Source: Aquila chrysaetos chrysaetos
Lineage: Eukaryota; Chordata; Aves; Accipitriformes; Accipitridae
Assembly (NCBI RefSeq): GCF_900496995.4
Contig: NC_044016.1
Coordinates: 20,192,932 to 20,256,931, forward strand
Length of the DNA: 64,000 nt
Reading direction: 5' to 3'
The notes beneath the pieces were generated by a model, which saw nothing but the letters and a program-made list of their open reading frames with translations, was not told the DNA's origin and did no database searches. Of the stretch, positions 1-14,089 are shown piece after piece. Each line of letters starts with the position of its first letter. Positions within the stretch are counted from its first letter, which is position 1. The position numbers and the translations under genes were made by a program.

Positions 1-2464
1 TCACTGGCAAAACCTTAAGTTACATTTAGGCCTGCATTAGGTCATTGCTCCTTTGCTATACCTTTCTGATCTAACAGCAGATTGTAAAAAGGTTTCAGCT
101 GGAGCAACCTTGGCTTGAAAGAGAAGACCTGGCAGTCTGCAGTTGATGCATACAACTTGCTCTGGAAGGGTCCTAAAAAAATATATTATTTTCTTTTGCC
201 TTTTTTTCTCCCTGGCGTTTAGCAGTAATGAAGGCAAGAAAACCAGGTGCTGAGATAGCTTAGGGTTTTATCTGCATACCTTTAGTGTTTCTTGAAGAAA
301 ACTTTTTTTTTTTTTTACATGCTGCTCTAAAAAATGGTTTTGTTGGTCCTGGAGCCCACAGAACAGCCTGAAGAGATATTTCTTATTTAAACTTGTACAT
401 AGAATTAGTTTATACATACAAATAAGTCTTTATATTGCCAGAGTTCAATCCTAATGCTGTGTGCCCACCAGTCATTCTGGTCTAAAAACTAACCATGCTT
501 TTCCTTTGAACTCAAGTTCTGGAGGCCGTTTTTTCCTGGCCCTTGAAGTTGACCCTTGGAGTACAGCATACCATCATCTTGCAATGTTTCATGCTGTAGA
601 ACACTTGGGACGGAGTTAAAAGTTATGTTGGTCAGTGAATAAACCAAGCTTTTCCCAACAATTATTTTTTTCCTCTGGTAATCACTAGTGACTTTAAAAA
701 AACAAACTGTGTTTGGATTCAAAAGACCAGCTCTCAGAGGAGTTAATGTAATGGCCATGTTGCAGAAGGCCAAGTGTTCTTTCCTAGTTTAGTCCTTGCT
801 TAACTGCTTTCTTCAAAGCCGTGTATGCTTGGATGTATTCTTTGGTATTTGAATGTTAGGAAATGGAAAATTAAAAATAATAATGGAGGAAATTCCCATC
901 TGGGAAATCTGTTGTGTATTCAAAGCACCTTTAGTTGCAAGCTTGCACTTTGTGGCCTTGACACATATTGTACCTAGAGATCAACCTTGGATTTGAGCTT
1001 TCCCAAGGTTTTTAGTGAGGGGGTGGGGGCCTGGAAGGGGATTAATTCAGCTCTGCCTAACTCCATTGCTCTCAGTAGTTCTGGTGCCTGGTCCATGTCG
1101 AGATGTTCCCTTTTCAAAGGAAAGGGAACACTGAGCTTGCCTTGACATTAGATTCAAGCCTAAGACCAGGATTGTCCCTTTGACTCCTGTGCAGAAAATA
1201 ACCACAGCAGTGAGCAAAGGTGAAAAAGGGATGGTCCTCTGCCTTGTCTTTTAGCCGATCATCAGAAATGATCTGTGACTCGGGGGAGGACATGAATAGA
1301 GTCTGTGGAAAAATCAGTGGTAGGAGAGTTAGGTGAAACTTTCAAGTGTAAGAAAGTTATGCCCTCTCTTCTGGCATAGGTGAAATAACAAGCTTCACTG
1401 TCCAAAGCATAGGTCTCATAGAAAGCTCAATGACATTTGCGAGTTGTGTAGGCAGAGTTTATGACCAGCCAAATAAAAAACAAAGCTGGTGCTGATCTTC
1501 CTATGGAAGTGTGGGTCTGGGGAGAGCAGCAGCCAAGGAAGGCGCACAGAAACAACATGTAGATTTATTTGAAGCATGAAACTGAGAGAAAGAAGGAGCT
1601 CTCAGGGTTCAGCTACTAGCTGGAAGGAGGCTTGGCATCATGAGCAAAGAAAGTGCTTCCTCGAGTGCTCAGTAGTGCTTTGCTTATGTATTTTGTAAAT
1701 AAATGCAAATGTCGGAAAGAGAGGAAGTTAGTACTAGTATAAAGTTTGTATAGGGGCAGAGTAGCATAAAAGCCTTCTCTCTGGCTAATTAACAGGACAG
1801 GTAGCAGGGTGCATTTCTAGTACCCTCCTCTCATAAGCCAGGTGTTCAAGAAGACGTTCTGCTTTCCTAGCTTCCTAGGTGGGTAGTGTTATAGTCTGTG
1901 CTATAACCAAACTAACCTGTGGCAAAAGTTATAGCAGATCGCTTCTCATAGTCACTTGTCTGCAGGTCATGACGAGCTGGCTGTCTGAGTTCGCTTGAAA
2001 GTGATCCTTTTAGATAATATTTTACTTCTTTCCCCTGTGATACCATGCAATCCAGAAGCAGGCCATAATTCAAATTTAAGAAGATAAAATCTTAGCTTTG
2101 GCTCTTCTTGACTTTAAGTTCATTTTCTTTAATAATTCTTTGATATGTCCCTGACCTGCTGAAGGCCAAACCTCCACTTTTCCCTGAGACCATTGTGAGC
2201 ATGTGCATTTGTTTGAAGATAATTAAACTGTTTCACTGGAAACGTGTCACTTCAATCTTACATATTTGTATACTTAAATTAAAAAAACACAAACAAACAA
2301 AATAATAAATTGTGCAATTAATCTTGTTCTTACTTCTGTACCATTAGTCATGGCTGCGAGCTTTCTGGTGGTATTCAGCAGCCATGAAAGGGCAGTGCAG
2401 CTGGCAGGCCAGTTTTCAATACAGTGAGTGCTTTGCTGTTTCTTGGTCTTTCACTTGTGCTTTG
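1..2464. other. Gene-free AT-rich stretch
   Basis: No exon or RNA gene was recognised on either strand; open frames are short and unlike known proteins. By synteny with mammals the KCNK5 gene should lie to the left on the plus strand, so part of this could be its distal 3' UTR. The ATTAAA near 2222 and the A-rich tract near 2280 would fit a transcript end, but nothing in the sequence proves it. Two perfect short inverted repeats occur here, at 1105-1129 and 2349-2386. Confidence 0.4.
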
Positions 2465-3362
2465 TCATTCACTTGTGTTGCATTTGGCAGTTTTAAACTT
2501 CTTTTCTGAAGATGTCATTAGAGTTTTGCCTTCACGTTTGTGTAAATTCCTATGACCTTCAGTTTTTCTGTTTCTCCTGCTCTTCAGGTCTTCCCACTTA
2601 TTAGGCACTTGTTTGATCTGTGTGTTCACATCCCTGTGGGTCTCATTTAAGTTTGTAAGATCTTTGAGATCAGACAGTTTGCCTTTCACCTCCCTCACAA
2701 CTGTTGAAAATGGACTTGTGCTTTCTCCTTGAGTCTTTCATGTCACGAACCGTATCCTCCATTTGAAAAAACTGATACAACTTCATCAAAATAAATGCTT
2801 CATCTACAGTAAAGTGGTGCCAATCTAACTTTGCCATTCCCAAAATTATCTTGCAGAGCTTCTCTGAGGGTTCTTGGGCTTCTGGGAGGGGGTTGCTGCT
2901 GTTGTTTTGCAATTGCACGGTTCCAGTGATGCTGTTCCCTTCTTCAACCGGAGCGCTACAGCCTGCCTGCCAAACCTCAGGCAGAAGCGTAGCATGTCAG
3001 TCCAGAGGCCACTGCAGAAAGCTTGCTGGTTTGCTGTTGGCTTTGGTGTTTTGTTTCTGAATGGGGGTGTCATTTTGGAGCTGGAGTAAATGTGTTCCCT
3101 TCATACTCATAAAAACATGCCCTTGTTTCTCAGGGCTTGTCACCTTTTGAACATATTGTATTAAACATAATGAACTCTTCTGATGCTGACCCAGAAAACA
3201 TGGATCTATTTCTCTGACTTACAAAAGTCCTACTTCTGCTACCTGATTTAGAGCTTTGGGTGTGCTCTCCACCAGTGCCAAGTTTCTCCTGACTGTCAAA
3301 GCATTTAGCAATATCCTGATAGCTTGAAACAATTGTACATTTCCTTCTTCCGTAGTTGAATA
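2465..3362 (-). pseudogene. Degenerate coding relic, family not recognised
   Basis: Read on the minus strand, about 900 bases give a protein-like translation spread over three frames. The first part (3362-3130) ends in a stop. The reading continues in a second frame from about 3120 to 2696 with one internal TGA (near 2998). It resumes after a one-base shift near 2695 and ends at a stop at 2465. The composition is unlike random DNA: charged, with a helical segment (KLCKIILGMAKLDWHHFTVD near 2860-2800) and a Lys/Glu-rich, coiled-coil-like tail (VREVKGKLSDLKDLTNLNET near 2700-2640). No splice sites are needed between the parts, which suggests a retrocopy or a decayed terminal exon. No poly(A) remnant is visible at its 3' side. 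I do not recognise the parent gene. It could also be a chance run of open frames. Confidence 0.4.
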
Positions 3363-3900
3363 TCATAGAATCACAGAATCATAGAATAGTTTGGGTTGGA
3401 AGGGTCCTTTAAACGTCACCTAGTTCAACCCCCCTGCAATGAGCTGGAACATCTTCAAAGCGATCAGGTTGCTCAGGGCCCCGTCCAACCTGACCTTGAA
3501 TGTTTCTAGGGATGGGGCATCTACCACCCCTCTGGGCAACCTGTTCCAGTGTTTCACCACCCTCATTGTAAAAAAATTCTTATATGTAGTCTAAATCTAC
3601 CCTCCTTTAGTTTAAAACCATTACCCCTTGTCCTATCGCAACAGGCCCTACTAAAAAGTCTGTCCCCATCTTTCCTATAGGCCCCCTTGAAGTATTGAAA
3701 GGCCACAATAATGTCTCCCTGAGCCTTCTCTTCTCCAGGCTAAACAATCCCAACTCTCTCAGCCTTTCCTCATAGGAGGTGTTCCATCCCTCTGATCATT
3801 TCTGTGGCCCTCCTCTGGACCCACCCCAACAGGTCCGTGTCATTCCTGTGCTGAGGACTCCAGAGCTGAATGCAGTGCTCCAGGTGGAGTCTCACTTATC
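3363..3900 (-). mobile_element. CR1 LINE, 5'-truncated, 3' end at 3363
   Basis: The left edge has repeated ATAGAATCACAGAATCATAG-type octamers followed by GTTTGGGTTGGAAGGG, which is the reverse complement of the 3' end of avian CR1. The body has the usual CR1 phrases (disruption-free text such as TGTCCCCATC, CTTCTCTTCTCCAGGCTAAA and TGATCATTTCTGTGGCCCTC). The element is therefore minus-oriented and 5'-truncated, ending near 3900 after the text about a chance-spaced CTCCAGGTGGAGTCTCAC. CR1 elements are the dominant avian LINEs and are normally truncated like this. Confidence 0.93.
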
Positions 3901-6900
3901 TGTATGCAAAAGTTGTTCCCCATTGGTTGTTTTGCATGCAAAACTACATGAATTTTTCCCCTCTCAATTTACATGTAACCACAAGTATCTGTTGATGTAG
4001 GAATATTGAGAAAGTTAATTCTGTATTGCAGGGGTGTATTGTACTTCTGCAATACCTAAATCTTGCAAAATAATCCATTTGCGTACTGTGCTAATCCTGC
4101 CACTTGATTTAAGAAAGTGGCGTGGAATACAACATGTACCTTGCAAGCCCTGTAGCAGGGCAGGAGCAGCACAACAGCCATCCTCTGCAGTCAACAGCCT
4201 TGCTTGTACTTGCTGCCGGGTCTTTGAAACAAATAAGAATGTAGGAGAAAAAAAGAGAAGTATATGATGGTTAATCAAATATTTGGATGTCTATGAGCAA
4301 CCAGCATGAAGTAGCAGTGAAAAGCTTAATGTGCTTTTAGGGTACACTAAGTGAGATGATTTTGGTAGAGACATCCAAGCCAATGGATATGACAATGACA
4401 ATGATAAAGTCTCATATACAGCTGAGATCACCTAGCTTTAACAAAGCTTAACGTGAATTCAAACAGGTACAGAGGATTAGTAGGTTGGTTAGAAGAATGG
4501 GATGGATTAAACATTTTCCTGTTATTCCTTACAAAGAGATAAAAATGCCTTGATTTCTTAGCCTGGTGGGCAGACACTTAGAAGGGGATAGGACGACTAT
4601 TTGTAAATGGATGGGAGGGTTATGGATCAAGGAGGGAAAAATCCTGTATAAGAGGATAACATTAGCCCCAGATCAAGTGTTTATTATCTGGTTAATTTAG
4701 GCTGGAAACTGGAATGTTCTTGAACACTCACAGAGTGAAGCTCCAAACAGGACTGGAGGGAGAGAGGAGTTTAAATTGTTGGGAGATTGAGCACGATAAG
4801 ACCAATGGAAGGGATTGTGTAACTAATTTGGAGAATTCCTGAAGATAAGAATCCATGTGTATCTGCTAGGTTCAAAAGGAAACCAGATCACTGTTTGCAC
4901 TGTATTTATTTTTTGGTAATCCTGTGCTAAGACTTCTGCCTCTTTCTTGTAGGGATCAGCAGAGATTTGTCCCCCTAAACTATTTAACAAACTTTGTTTA
5001 ACAGTTTTCTTGCTTATTGCAGGGATCTAGCACCTCAGCAGTGCCTTCAGTCTCTCTTCTGCTGTCTGCTGTCTATAGCTGTTTTGTCTGAGCTGTTACT
5101 TAGGTCCTTGTTTAGTTATGGATATTGAGCAGGTATTGTGTGGAAGTGGGTACCTGGATGTCTGTTGCGTGCTTTCCTGGGATTGCAGGAAGCCTCGCTG
5201 CATGACCTGCATCCCAGTTCTTCGCTCCTGCTAAAGGGAGAGCTGCTGATTTCTTTTTCCCTCAAAAGGTGCTGGTAATCCAGTAGTGTTCCCCCACCCT
5301 CTGTTTATACAGACAGTTTGTGTCTTTAAAGGCTATTTACTTTTTTGTTTTGAACATTTCATGAGACACATCACTGTTTACTCAACCAAAGTCCTGGAGT
5401 ACAACTGAGTGCTTGTCATGCTGTACTGATTGAATCCAAATTTATTTTGCCTCTGTTATTCCTCCTTTCTGGTGCATTAAAAAATTATATCATGGGAGAG
5501 ACGCACCCTCTGGATTCCTTAAATATTCCTTGTGTCCCAGTGTTACGGCAGAGCTCTGTATGTAACTGAAATGACATCAGGCATGATCCTCCTCCTTCGG
5601 ATGCACAGGGAAGGAGCAGAGTTATTTACTTTCTTTCTCTGATGGTTTTTGCACAGGAGAAATAGCTATTTCAGAGAGTACCAGCCATACCTTTATCCAC
5701 CAGTTTGCTCAATAATGAGTAGTTAAGTTCTTTTTTCTGTAGAGACTGCTGTTTAAAAGCTGCATAGCCAGCTACTGCATATGCTTTAACTGAGGAACAA
5801 AAAAATCCTGCCAGCTACAAGGTCTTGCTGCTGTACTTTTCCTTGCAACCTTTAAAAAATTCAAACCATTGTTATTGTGCATAGAATCCAGCAAGGCTGT
5901 AATCACCATTAAAGAGAGTGGTTGGTTTATGTTTAGTTTGGGTTTCACTATTTTAGGGCAGACAGGAAAAATATTTATGTAATTTTTTTAGGACAGGAAT
6001 AATCTTTTCTGTTTACCTTTGTGGAGTGAGCACAGCCAGGTCTATGCAGTGACTGGGACTCCTGTACCACAGTACATGAGTATTTTTGTTCTTACTTTTC
6101 TCATCCCCCATCACATTGATCAGTGGATAAGCAGGTTTCGTCTGATTTAGTGAGATGTCTAAATAGGAACCATTGCAGTAGAAAGAAACTGTTTTTCTTC
6201 TGAGCAGCAGAAATCTAGTTCCCCCAAGTCTTGCATACTACATCCCAACTTTCTGCCAGTAAAAATCAATAAATAAAAGAAATTTTTAAAAACCTTCCAG
6301 ATTTAACTGTTGCACCTCTTCTGAGCCCTCCACCAATATGTTTCTTTGCCTTTCAGTGTTCTCTGCCTTTCTGCTCCCTGCATGCATACTCTCATTTTCT
6401 TCCAAACTACCGTATGGGCAAAAGGCAGTGTGTGCGATGCCTTGTTCTGAGCTGTACTGTGTTCTCCCTGACCTGACTCAGCAGGGATCTGCTGATCCCC
6501 TGTTGCAGCCTTTCCCTCAACAAGGGCATTTGCTGGTGTCTTCTATCCTCATGCAGATCTCCTACAGCACTGTAGGAATTTAGGACTTCCTCAATCCATC
6601 CATCAAATGTGGCTAAACCTGCCTGTCATGTTCAGAAGCCATTAGGAAATGCAAAGCTGGACAAGTATACAGCATTATTGTATAAAGTCCGTTTAATCAG
6701 CAAAGCACCCAAGGACGACTGGATTTCCGATTGTAATATATACAGACAGATATGTATTCCTACCCAGTTATATAACATTAGCTCTGAAGATGTGCTGTTA
6801 CATGCATTCTGCAAATAGATAATTGGAGGGGGAGAGGGATGTTTGTATCATCTCATGGCAGGTAACAATGTCATAGGCACACCTGGGTGCTTCTGACCTT

Positions 6901-9749
6901 GTTTCTCATGCAAGTGCTAATGAAATATTTTGTGGTTTAAAAAAAAAAAAAGCTTGGAAACCCAATATCCAAAGTGTTTCAAAACTTTATTGTATGTGCC
7001 AAATATTTCCAGCTGTTATTGCCTTCCACTTATTTCCCACAGCATCTTGGCCTGGGTCTGCTAGTGATCTTTCTTTGTTGATGGCATGAGATGTTAGCCA
7101 AGCCAATGTTTATGCTGCTCAGAAGGATATTCCTCAAGCCTTACTTCATTAATGATTTTTGAAGCTTGTTAACCTGTTTATCTTCAAAGGATGGAAGTTT
7201 TAAATGCTAAATGATTTGGACAACATATATCTAGGTTTTGATAATGAGTATTATTGGATATCAGACTCCAGTCTGTGTTATAAACTAGGAGCCATCACAC
7301 ATCTGTCAGTTGCTTCTCACTGAGAGGAGTGAGATTAGACTGCATACATGGGTGTTTTAAGCAGCATTACATCTGCTAGCTCCAACCTATTGAGTGTTTA
7401 TAATGTACATCTTCTTCAAAAGAAAAAAAATTGCTGAGATACTTGATAGTGGAAAATTTGGGGATGGTTTACTATAGCTTCTGTGATCATCCATGGATTG
7501 CCTTGTGGCATAACATAATCTTGTGAGCCGTTTAATTTAAGTAAATCTAGAGCAATAGGGGATATCTTGGATATTGTGGGATCAGCTGCTTTCTATCATG
7601 AGATTTTATAAAGTTGTATATGTAAACCAGTTGCAAAGTCTGTTTCCATTTTCTTATATACCAGCCTACAGTGCTTTCTTAAAGAGCTGATGTCAAGCTA
7701 CTCAAAACCATGGTCTGATTGATTGACTGCTTTTTGTTGTTGTTTTGGCTTTCAAACATTCATTAGAATGGAAGGAAGTTTTTGCTTTAATTTTATTTTC
7801 CACCCTTCACATCATTGGTGCCGCTTGCATTTTACATTTCTTTTTGTTTTGGTGATGAAAACATCCCACTTGGTTGTTAATTGTTGTAAACATTTACTTA
7901 GCACTTTGCAGTCTCTAATGAATTAATCTCTCTAATGCTGGGTAAGTGTTATGGGTATTTTAAAGCTCAGGAGTGTTGATGAGACATACCTAAGGCCATA
8001 AAGTGTGTCAGTAGTGTAAATGGGGATTTAATTTGAGAACATTTCTGTGACTCACTGTAGTTAATGTGCTAGTAGTGTCAGTCTGTGGGTTTGTGTATGA
8101 GCCAGGATTTGCAGTATTATAGAGATTACATCTTTCTTATTGTTCTAAAGCAGCTCTTTCAGGTTGTGTGCATTTTCCTTTGAGAAGTGGATATTTTTGA
8201 AAACTTGCTTCTATGTAACTGAAATGTTAATCTTACTTGAAAGGAAGTCTGATCTGCAGCTAAAGCAAAACATTAACTGCTTCAATTTCAGCCCTAGGAG
8301 TTAGACTCCGAAAGGTGAAAATCCCCTCTCTTTCTCCCACTGATTGGGCATAGAGAGACAACCTGTTCTCTTTTCCACCTGACTGTCTGCAGGGACCCCT
8401 GTAACCAACTTGTATTGCTGAACCCCAGAGATGCTCCCCAGTCTTGCACGGCAGAGCTACGGGTAGCACAGCCAGGAGGAATCTGACATCCCATCCTGCG
8501 TGTGATAAAGCAGCCTCAGATAAAAGGGACTCAGTGCTGAGCAGCCTCTTGGAGCCAGCACAGGCAGACTCTGCCCAAAAGGCCTCTTTGCACTCCAACT
8601 CACAAATGTAGCATCCTGCTTTTTCTGGGAAGAGGAGGAAAAACCCCTTCCTTTTATTCTAAAAATGACAGAAACTCCACACAGGAAAGGTGTCACTTGC
8701 TTTATTACCAGCAGCTCAGAGCTGGTAGAACAGAACCTAAGGCACCACTGTAGCACTGGGTTATTAGAGTGGGAACAGAAGGAGCAGCTCACAGGGGTAT
8801 AAGGTGCTTTCATTTCATGTTTGCATTCAATGGTTGTGTTTCTGTTATTTAAGCTTTCTGACCTGGGAATACCACTGGGTCTACACTCACAGCCTGGACT
8901 TTGCCACTTAAGTACGCATGACTATGGCTATGGGTTTTGTTTTTGGTCTGGGTTTGGGTTTTTTGGGGGGGAGGGGTGTGATTTTTTGTGTTTGTTCCCC
9001 CCGTCCCCGACCTGCCCTAATACACTTGATGTTGCTTCAGTCTCTTTTTCAGAATTCAAGGTGGAACCAGAAGTTTGATGAAAGAGATTCTTGGGGTGGG
9101 GAGGGGGAAATAATTTTCCAATCATGCATTACTTTTTCCTCCATTTTTCTCTCACCATCTTTCCCAGAGGTTGCTAAATGAAACCTAGAGCTCAAAAATG
9201 TAGAGATCAGTTTTTGTAGCTGAACACCTCGTTTAATGGCTATTTATTTGAGTGAAGTAACAGTGCCAACTAGTGGTCAGATCCTTCATAGAGTAGAGAC
9301 TTGATATTCTGGCAAAAAAAAATTAATAAAAATATATGTAAATCACAATAGCTTTTATGACAATCTCACTAGTCAGCTTTCTGATAGGGAAAAGATTGTA
9401 TTTATTGATTTTGTTTAATAAGGCATTTCAATTAGTAATATAACAAGTCTATCTTTAGATTAATGACGTTGTTCTTTAACCATGCATTAATACAATATTA
9501 CACTTTTCTTTTTTTTCCAAAATTAATTCATCCCACTTGTAATCTGATCACCTGTGCTAATGGTTCCAAAACTAAAGAAAGGAGCATATATTATCTCCAT
9601 CTTGTTTCACAATAATATCTGGGTTCTCCTTTCTTAAACTGTAGATGTGCAGGGGGTCTTGAATAACCCACTCTGGCACCTGTTTGAAAGTCCATGGTTA
9701 TTCTAACAACAAGGGATATTCTTCCAACATCACTGAAAGCTTTTTTCTT

Positions 9750-9775
9750 CCCCCCCCCCCCCCCGCCCCCGCCTT
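9750..9775. repeat. C-rich homopolymer tract
   Basis: Fifteen consecutive C residues, then G, five C, G and C. Simple sequence, likely length-polymorphic; capable of i-motif or G-quadruplex structure on the opposite strand. Confidence 0.9.
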
Positions 9776-10293
9776 AGTTTTAAATGTGTATCACCATATC
9801 AAAGTTTATGAGGTGGTGTGCCACAAGTTGCTTTTTTTTTCTCATGTCGCTTAAGGACTCTTTTTGTATCAAGATAGTTAGATTTTGGGATGCATATGTA
9901 AATACTACTACCTGTTATCTGGATACCAGTAAATTTAAATATCATCTTAATGTATTAAAGAGGTAAAACTGTAAAGCAGTTATTTGGATTTTATTTTTTT
10001 TTTAGTTTTTTTGGGGGGGTTGTTTGATTTTGTTGGGGTTTTTTTTCCCCTGTGAAAACTGTATCCTTCCTATAGTGTTCACCTAGCACTCAATTGTTTT
10101 AGAAAACTCATGCTCTGATTAACAAGGCAATTTCATTACATGATACAGGGAAAGGCACAGATCAGGAAGACAGCTCTCTGAGTTCTACAAACTGGTTCAA
10201 AATTAGGGTATCTTTTTACTCTGCATCAACTAGATGTTTTCAGAGTCTGCAGTCTGTAGGTGCTGTGTCTTCAGTATCTACAGTTCCCTTGAT

Positions 10294-10324
10294 GCACAGG
10301 ATTTCTAGCACAGGATTTCTAGCA
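10294..10324. repeat. 14-bp tandem duplication
   Basis: The unit GCACAGGATTTCTA occurs twice head to tail (10294-10307 and 10308-10321), followed by GCA, the start of a third copy. Probably a small slippage duplication. Confidence 0.9.
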
Positions 10325-13300
10325 GTCTGATGTTGGGGTACACCATTCTTTTAGTGTTAAACTATGGGAGACATTCCCTGGAATTTCTCCTAGAAATTGG
10401 CCTCACTACCTACCTGCCTGACTTTCAAAAAGCAAGCTTTCCACGTGTTATCAGGTACTTATAATTATTAATTTTGCATTCCTAACAATTTTGAGCCTAT
10501 CTATGCTATTCGTCATGTTTTATGGCTTCTTGAAATAATGGTGATCTTATATGTTCTGTGAAGTTAGCTAGTTTGTGTGTGCCTCTTATTCCTTATAAAT
10601 ACAAGTCACATGTATTTTATTGTATCCAATGGCAAGCCCACTTTTCTGATGCTTAGTGAATTTTGGATCACCTCCTTGATCTCATGTGTTTAGCCGTGAT
10701 GCTGAGATTAGAAGCTCTGATTCACTTTGAGCCACAGAAAAATGTGGACCACACTTAAAGGAAATATTTTGGGGCATAGTTTTGATTTGCACTAAAGCTC
10801 CAAATCCTTTTTCCCCTTCTGGCAGGCTTCTGTAAATGCTGTCCTCTTCCACCATGGAACAGGCCAGACAGAAAATTCCCCTCTCCTTCCTACAGCATCA
10901 GGAATTGGAGCCTGCTCTCTGTGGCTGTGAAGTTGTCCAGTGACTGCTCATGGCACTGCTGAGTGTCAGATTTGTATGAGCATCCTTATCCAATGTCATC
11001 CTTCAGCTCTGCTTTCACCTCCCTGATAGATAAATACTGAGCTTTGGCATTCAGTGTTTCAGAGCACCATATTCTCCAAGGCAATCCTGAAGTTTCCCAT
11101 GTGTTTTGGAGGAGTGTGGGGGTACACCACGTTCTCTGGCTCTTCTGCACCCCCACAGGGTTTCTGGGTTTCTCTGTCATTCTTCTGACCCCAGACCCTG
11201 GAGTCTTCTTTTTTTCTCCTCCTACCTTGCTTGTTCAGTGCTGGCAAACCCAGCGGTCAAGCTTATAGCAGCCACAGCTTGTTCATTGGTTTTTTAATCT
11301 GTGACTACTTTGAAGATCATTAACTAACAGCCTTCACAGAAACAGCTTTCTAGCATTACTGCTGAATTTGGAAGTCCTCCATGTTGCTAGTTGCTCAGCT
11401 ATCTTCAGCCCTGGTTTTTTTGCTTTTTCTCTCCTTGACTCCAAGCTCCATGGTTTTCATATTGCTTTTTTTTGTTGTTTAATATAATTTTAGCTCAGAG
11501 ACATCAAACACTGACTGCATTTCTGGAAATATATATTCCCTGCTTTCTTGCCCTTTGTAGCCTGAAGGCAGCCTAAGTTCATAATTAAACTTTGGGCAAG
11601 ATGGGAAAAGCGAACTGTTTGCTCCATGAACTCAGCAGCATTAACCATTAACTATGCCTCTGTTTATTTATTTTTAATGAAGGAAGAAGTAGAAAAATTA
11701 ATAACATCTGTCTCTCACCTGTATTGATACATGAGTTTTATGGAGGTGGGAAGATAGAGAAGAGCAAGAGAGAAAGATGCAGCCATTGCTTTCAGTGATC
11801 TTTTCCACTTCTACTCCTGGAGACAGGATTCCAGAATTTATCTCCCCCCACCCCAGTTTTTCCTCCCTTTCTTCCTCCCCTCTCCCCAACCTTGCATTAC
11901 CAGCAAGTTTAAAGAGAAGGAGGAGGGAGTAGAAAGATGAAGCAGTTCTCAATCCACCATTCTTCTCCCCATTGCAGCCTTTCCTCTTCCCTTCCTGGCA
12001 GAAGAATGCTGCTTTCTTGCTTTGGGGGTTTCTCAGTTGCTAGGAATTCAAAATATTTGTGGCTTTTTAAAAAATAATTTTGGAAATTGCTGAAGCCCTG
12101 GGGCTGGAAATGCCAAGTGTTACCTAAGTGGAATACTTGGCAGCCCAGCATGGCACCGTGTGATGGGAGATGAACCTGGGGCAAAAGGAGCCAAGTGCCA
12201 AGGGTAGAAGGGCCCCCAGCCATTTCTGAGTCAGACTCAGACAGAGGAGCAGTGCCCTGATTACAGAGGGTCGGTTGGCTGCTGCAGGAGCTGAACATTC
12301 GTCCTTCGTGAGAAGCAGCCCACACTCAGATCTCGGTGGCAGAGGGAAACCAGAGACTACATGGAGAGGTGAGCAGATAAAGAGCAGAAACAGTCACCTG
12401 GTAGGAAGAAGGGGGTTTCCTGAAGAAGGACCAAAGCTGAGGGAGACCCAACTAGCCTTAACCTATATATACTTCCTCCTTCCAAGCCCTGGGCAAATGC
12501 AATTACGTTTTCCCCTCCCTTGTACAAAATTGTCCTACCTAGCAGATTCAGAAATGAATGATGAGCACAGCCAGCCAGGAAACAAGAAGACTTGTCATAT
12601 GAGTCTGTGGACAAAGAGCTCCTCACTAGGAAATAAGTGGAAAAAAATCAAAGGAGTCATCCCTCCCTCACATTGGCATAACATGCAACTCTGTGGAGTA
12701 ACACACAAACCAAGGGAATCCTGCCATCTCTAGGGAAGGCTTAAGATGTTAAAATTCCTGTTTTCTTTGGCATGTGAGAAAATATTGTTTGTTGTTTTAA
12801 AACCGATATTTCAGTAATGCCAGCAGAAGAATTTATAAATCCCATGTACAATCATGAAGAGGGTAGTGTCTGTGCATGTGACATCTATGAGAAAGAATCT
12901 GGAGTATTCAAATACATCCTAGCCATTTGCTGTTAATATATAAGTTTGTTAGTCTAGTGCTTTTTACAATGTATTGATCTTTTGGCTGTTTTGTTTCTCC
13001 TCCAGAGTTTGGATGCCTGTTGTCAGCAGAAATGACTGTTCTTCAGTCATCATGAAGAGCCCCTTTATTCTCTAAGGAAAGAATTTTACATTGTCAAGAG
13101 ATTCTACTCAAGCAGAAGGGAGACTGGTTTTTTCTCTTTTTTTTTTTCCCCTCATGCCAACTGTCCTTGCTTAACAGCTACTCTAGTTCATGCAGTGGTC
13201 CGACTGCTTTGCTCCTCGGCACTGCCTGGCATTCTGAGAAAGTTTGGCTAAACCTGCACAGGATTAGTCACTTTCAGTGATGGAAAAATGTTCAAGGATA

Positions 13301-14089
13301 TACTCATAAATATTGTCCAGTACCATTTTGCAATAATATACATGAAGGAATTCTCTGGTTGCCATCATAATGTCCTACAACTAACACTGGGCTGCTGCAG
13401 TGCAGTTGTTCATCCATAGCTCTGGGGAAATTTTTATGGCCTGTGTTGCAAGCTTCTCAAAATCCAAACCAGAAATTTCCCCTGTTGGTTCAGTTAGGTC
13501 CCTGATGGCTTGCTTCATTCTGTTCCCAAGGACTGGGGGTCCAGGGCCCCATTTCATTCTGTCCAGAGATGGAGCTCAAATGTGATGCATGTAGGACAGC
13601 TTGAACTGAGCTTCTCTAGATGCCTTGGAGAACACAAGTGTAATGCTGACTTGAGGGAGACAGGAGATGTCCTGCTCTGACCCTTTCTACCTTTCCAGGG
13701 ATTTGCTTAGGGGAATGCTGGCCTGGCCAGTTTTCTGCCTTACTTCTTCCTCTAGGCAAATTCCCTTCCCTACTCTCCACTCCTATGATGAATTAGGGAC
13801 AGATACCTGGAATGCAGAGACTCTTCTTGATAAATATGGCTACACTACATCCTCTTCCTCACCTCACTATTTTCTTCTGAAAACTATTTTGTTCTTGCTG
13901 ACATCTGGTAAGTGCAGACTCATCTTTTGAAATCCTGGATAAAAGAGGAGCTCTAATTGCTTCCTTTTAACCTGCAAGGACAGCCAAGAAAGGTGGAGGC
14001 TTTAGCTGACCACCCAGCTACAGGGGAAGAGTATGGCAGATGATAGGCACATCACTAAAGCTGAGCAGGAAGAGCTAAAAAGCTGCAGC

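Noticed and set aside
11909..12733. 138- and 152-codon frames on opposite strands
   Set aside because: No domain or homolog recognised, no promoter or splice context, and lengths compatible with chance.
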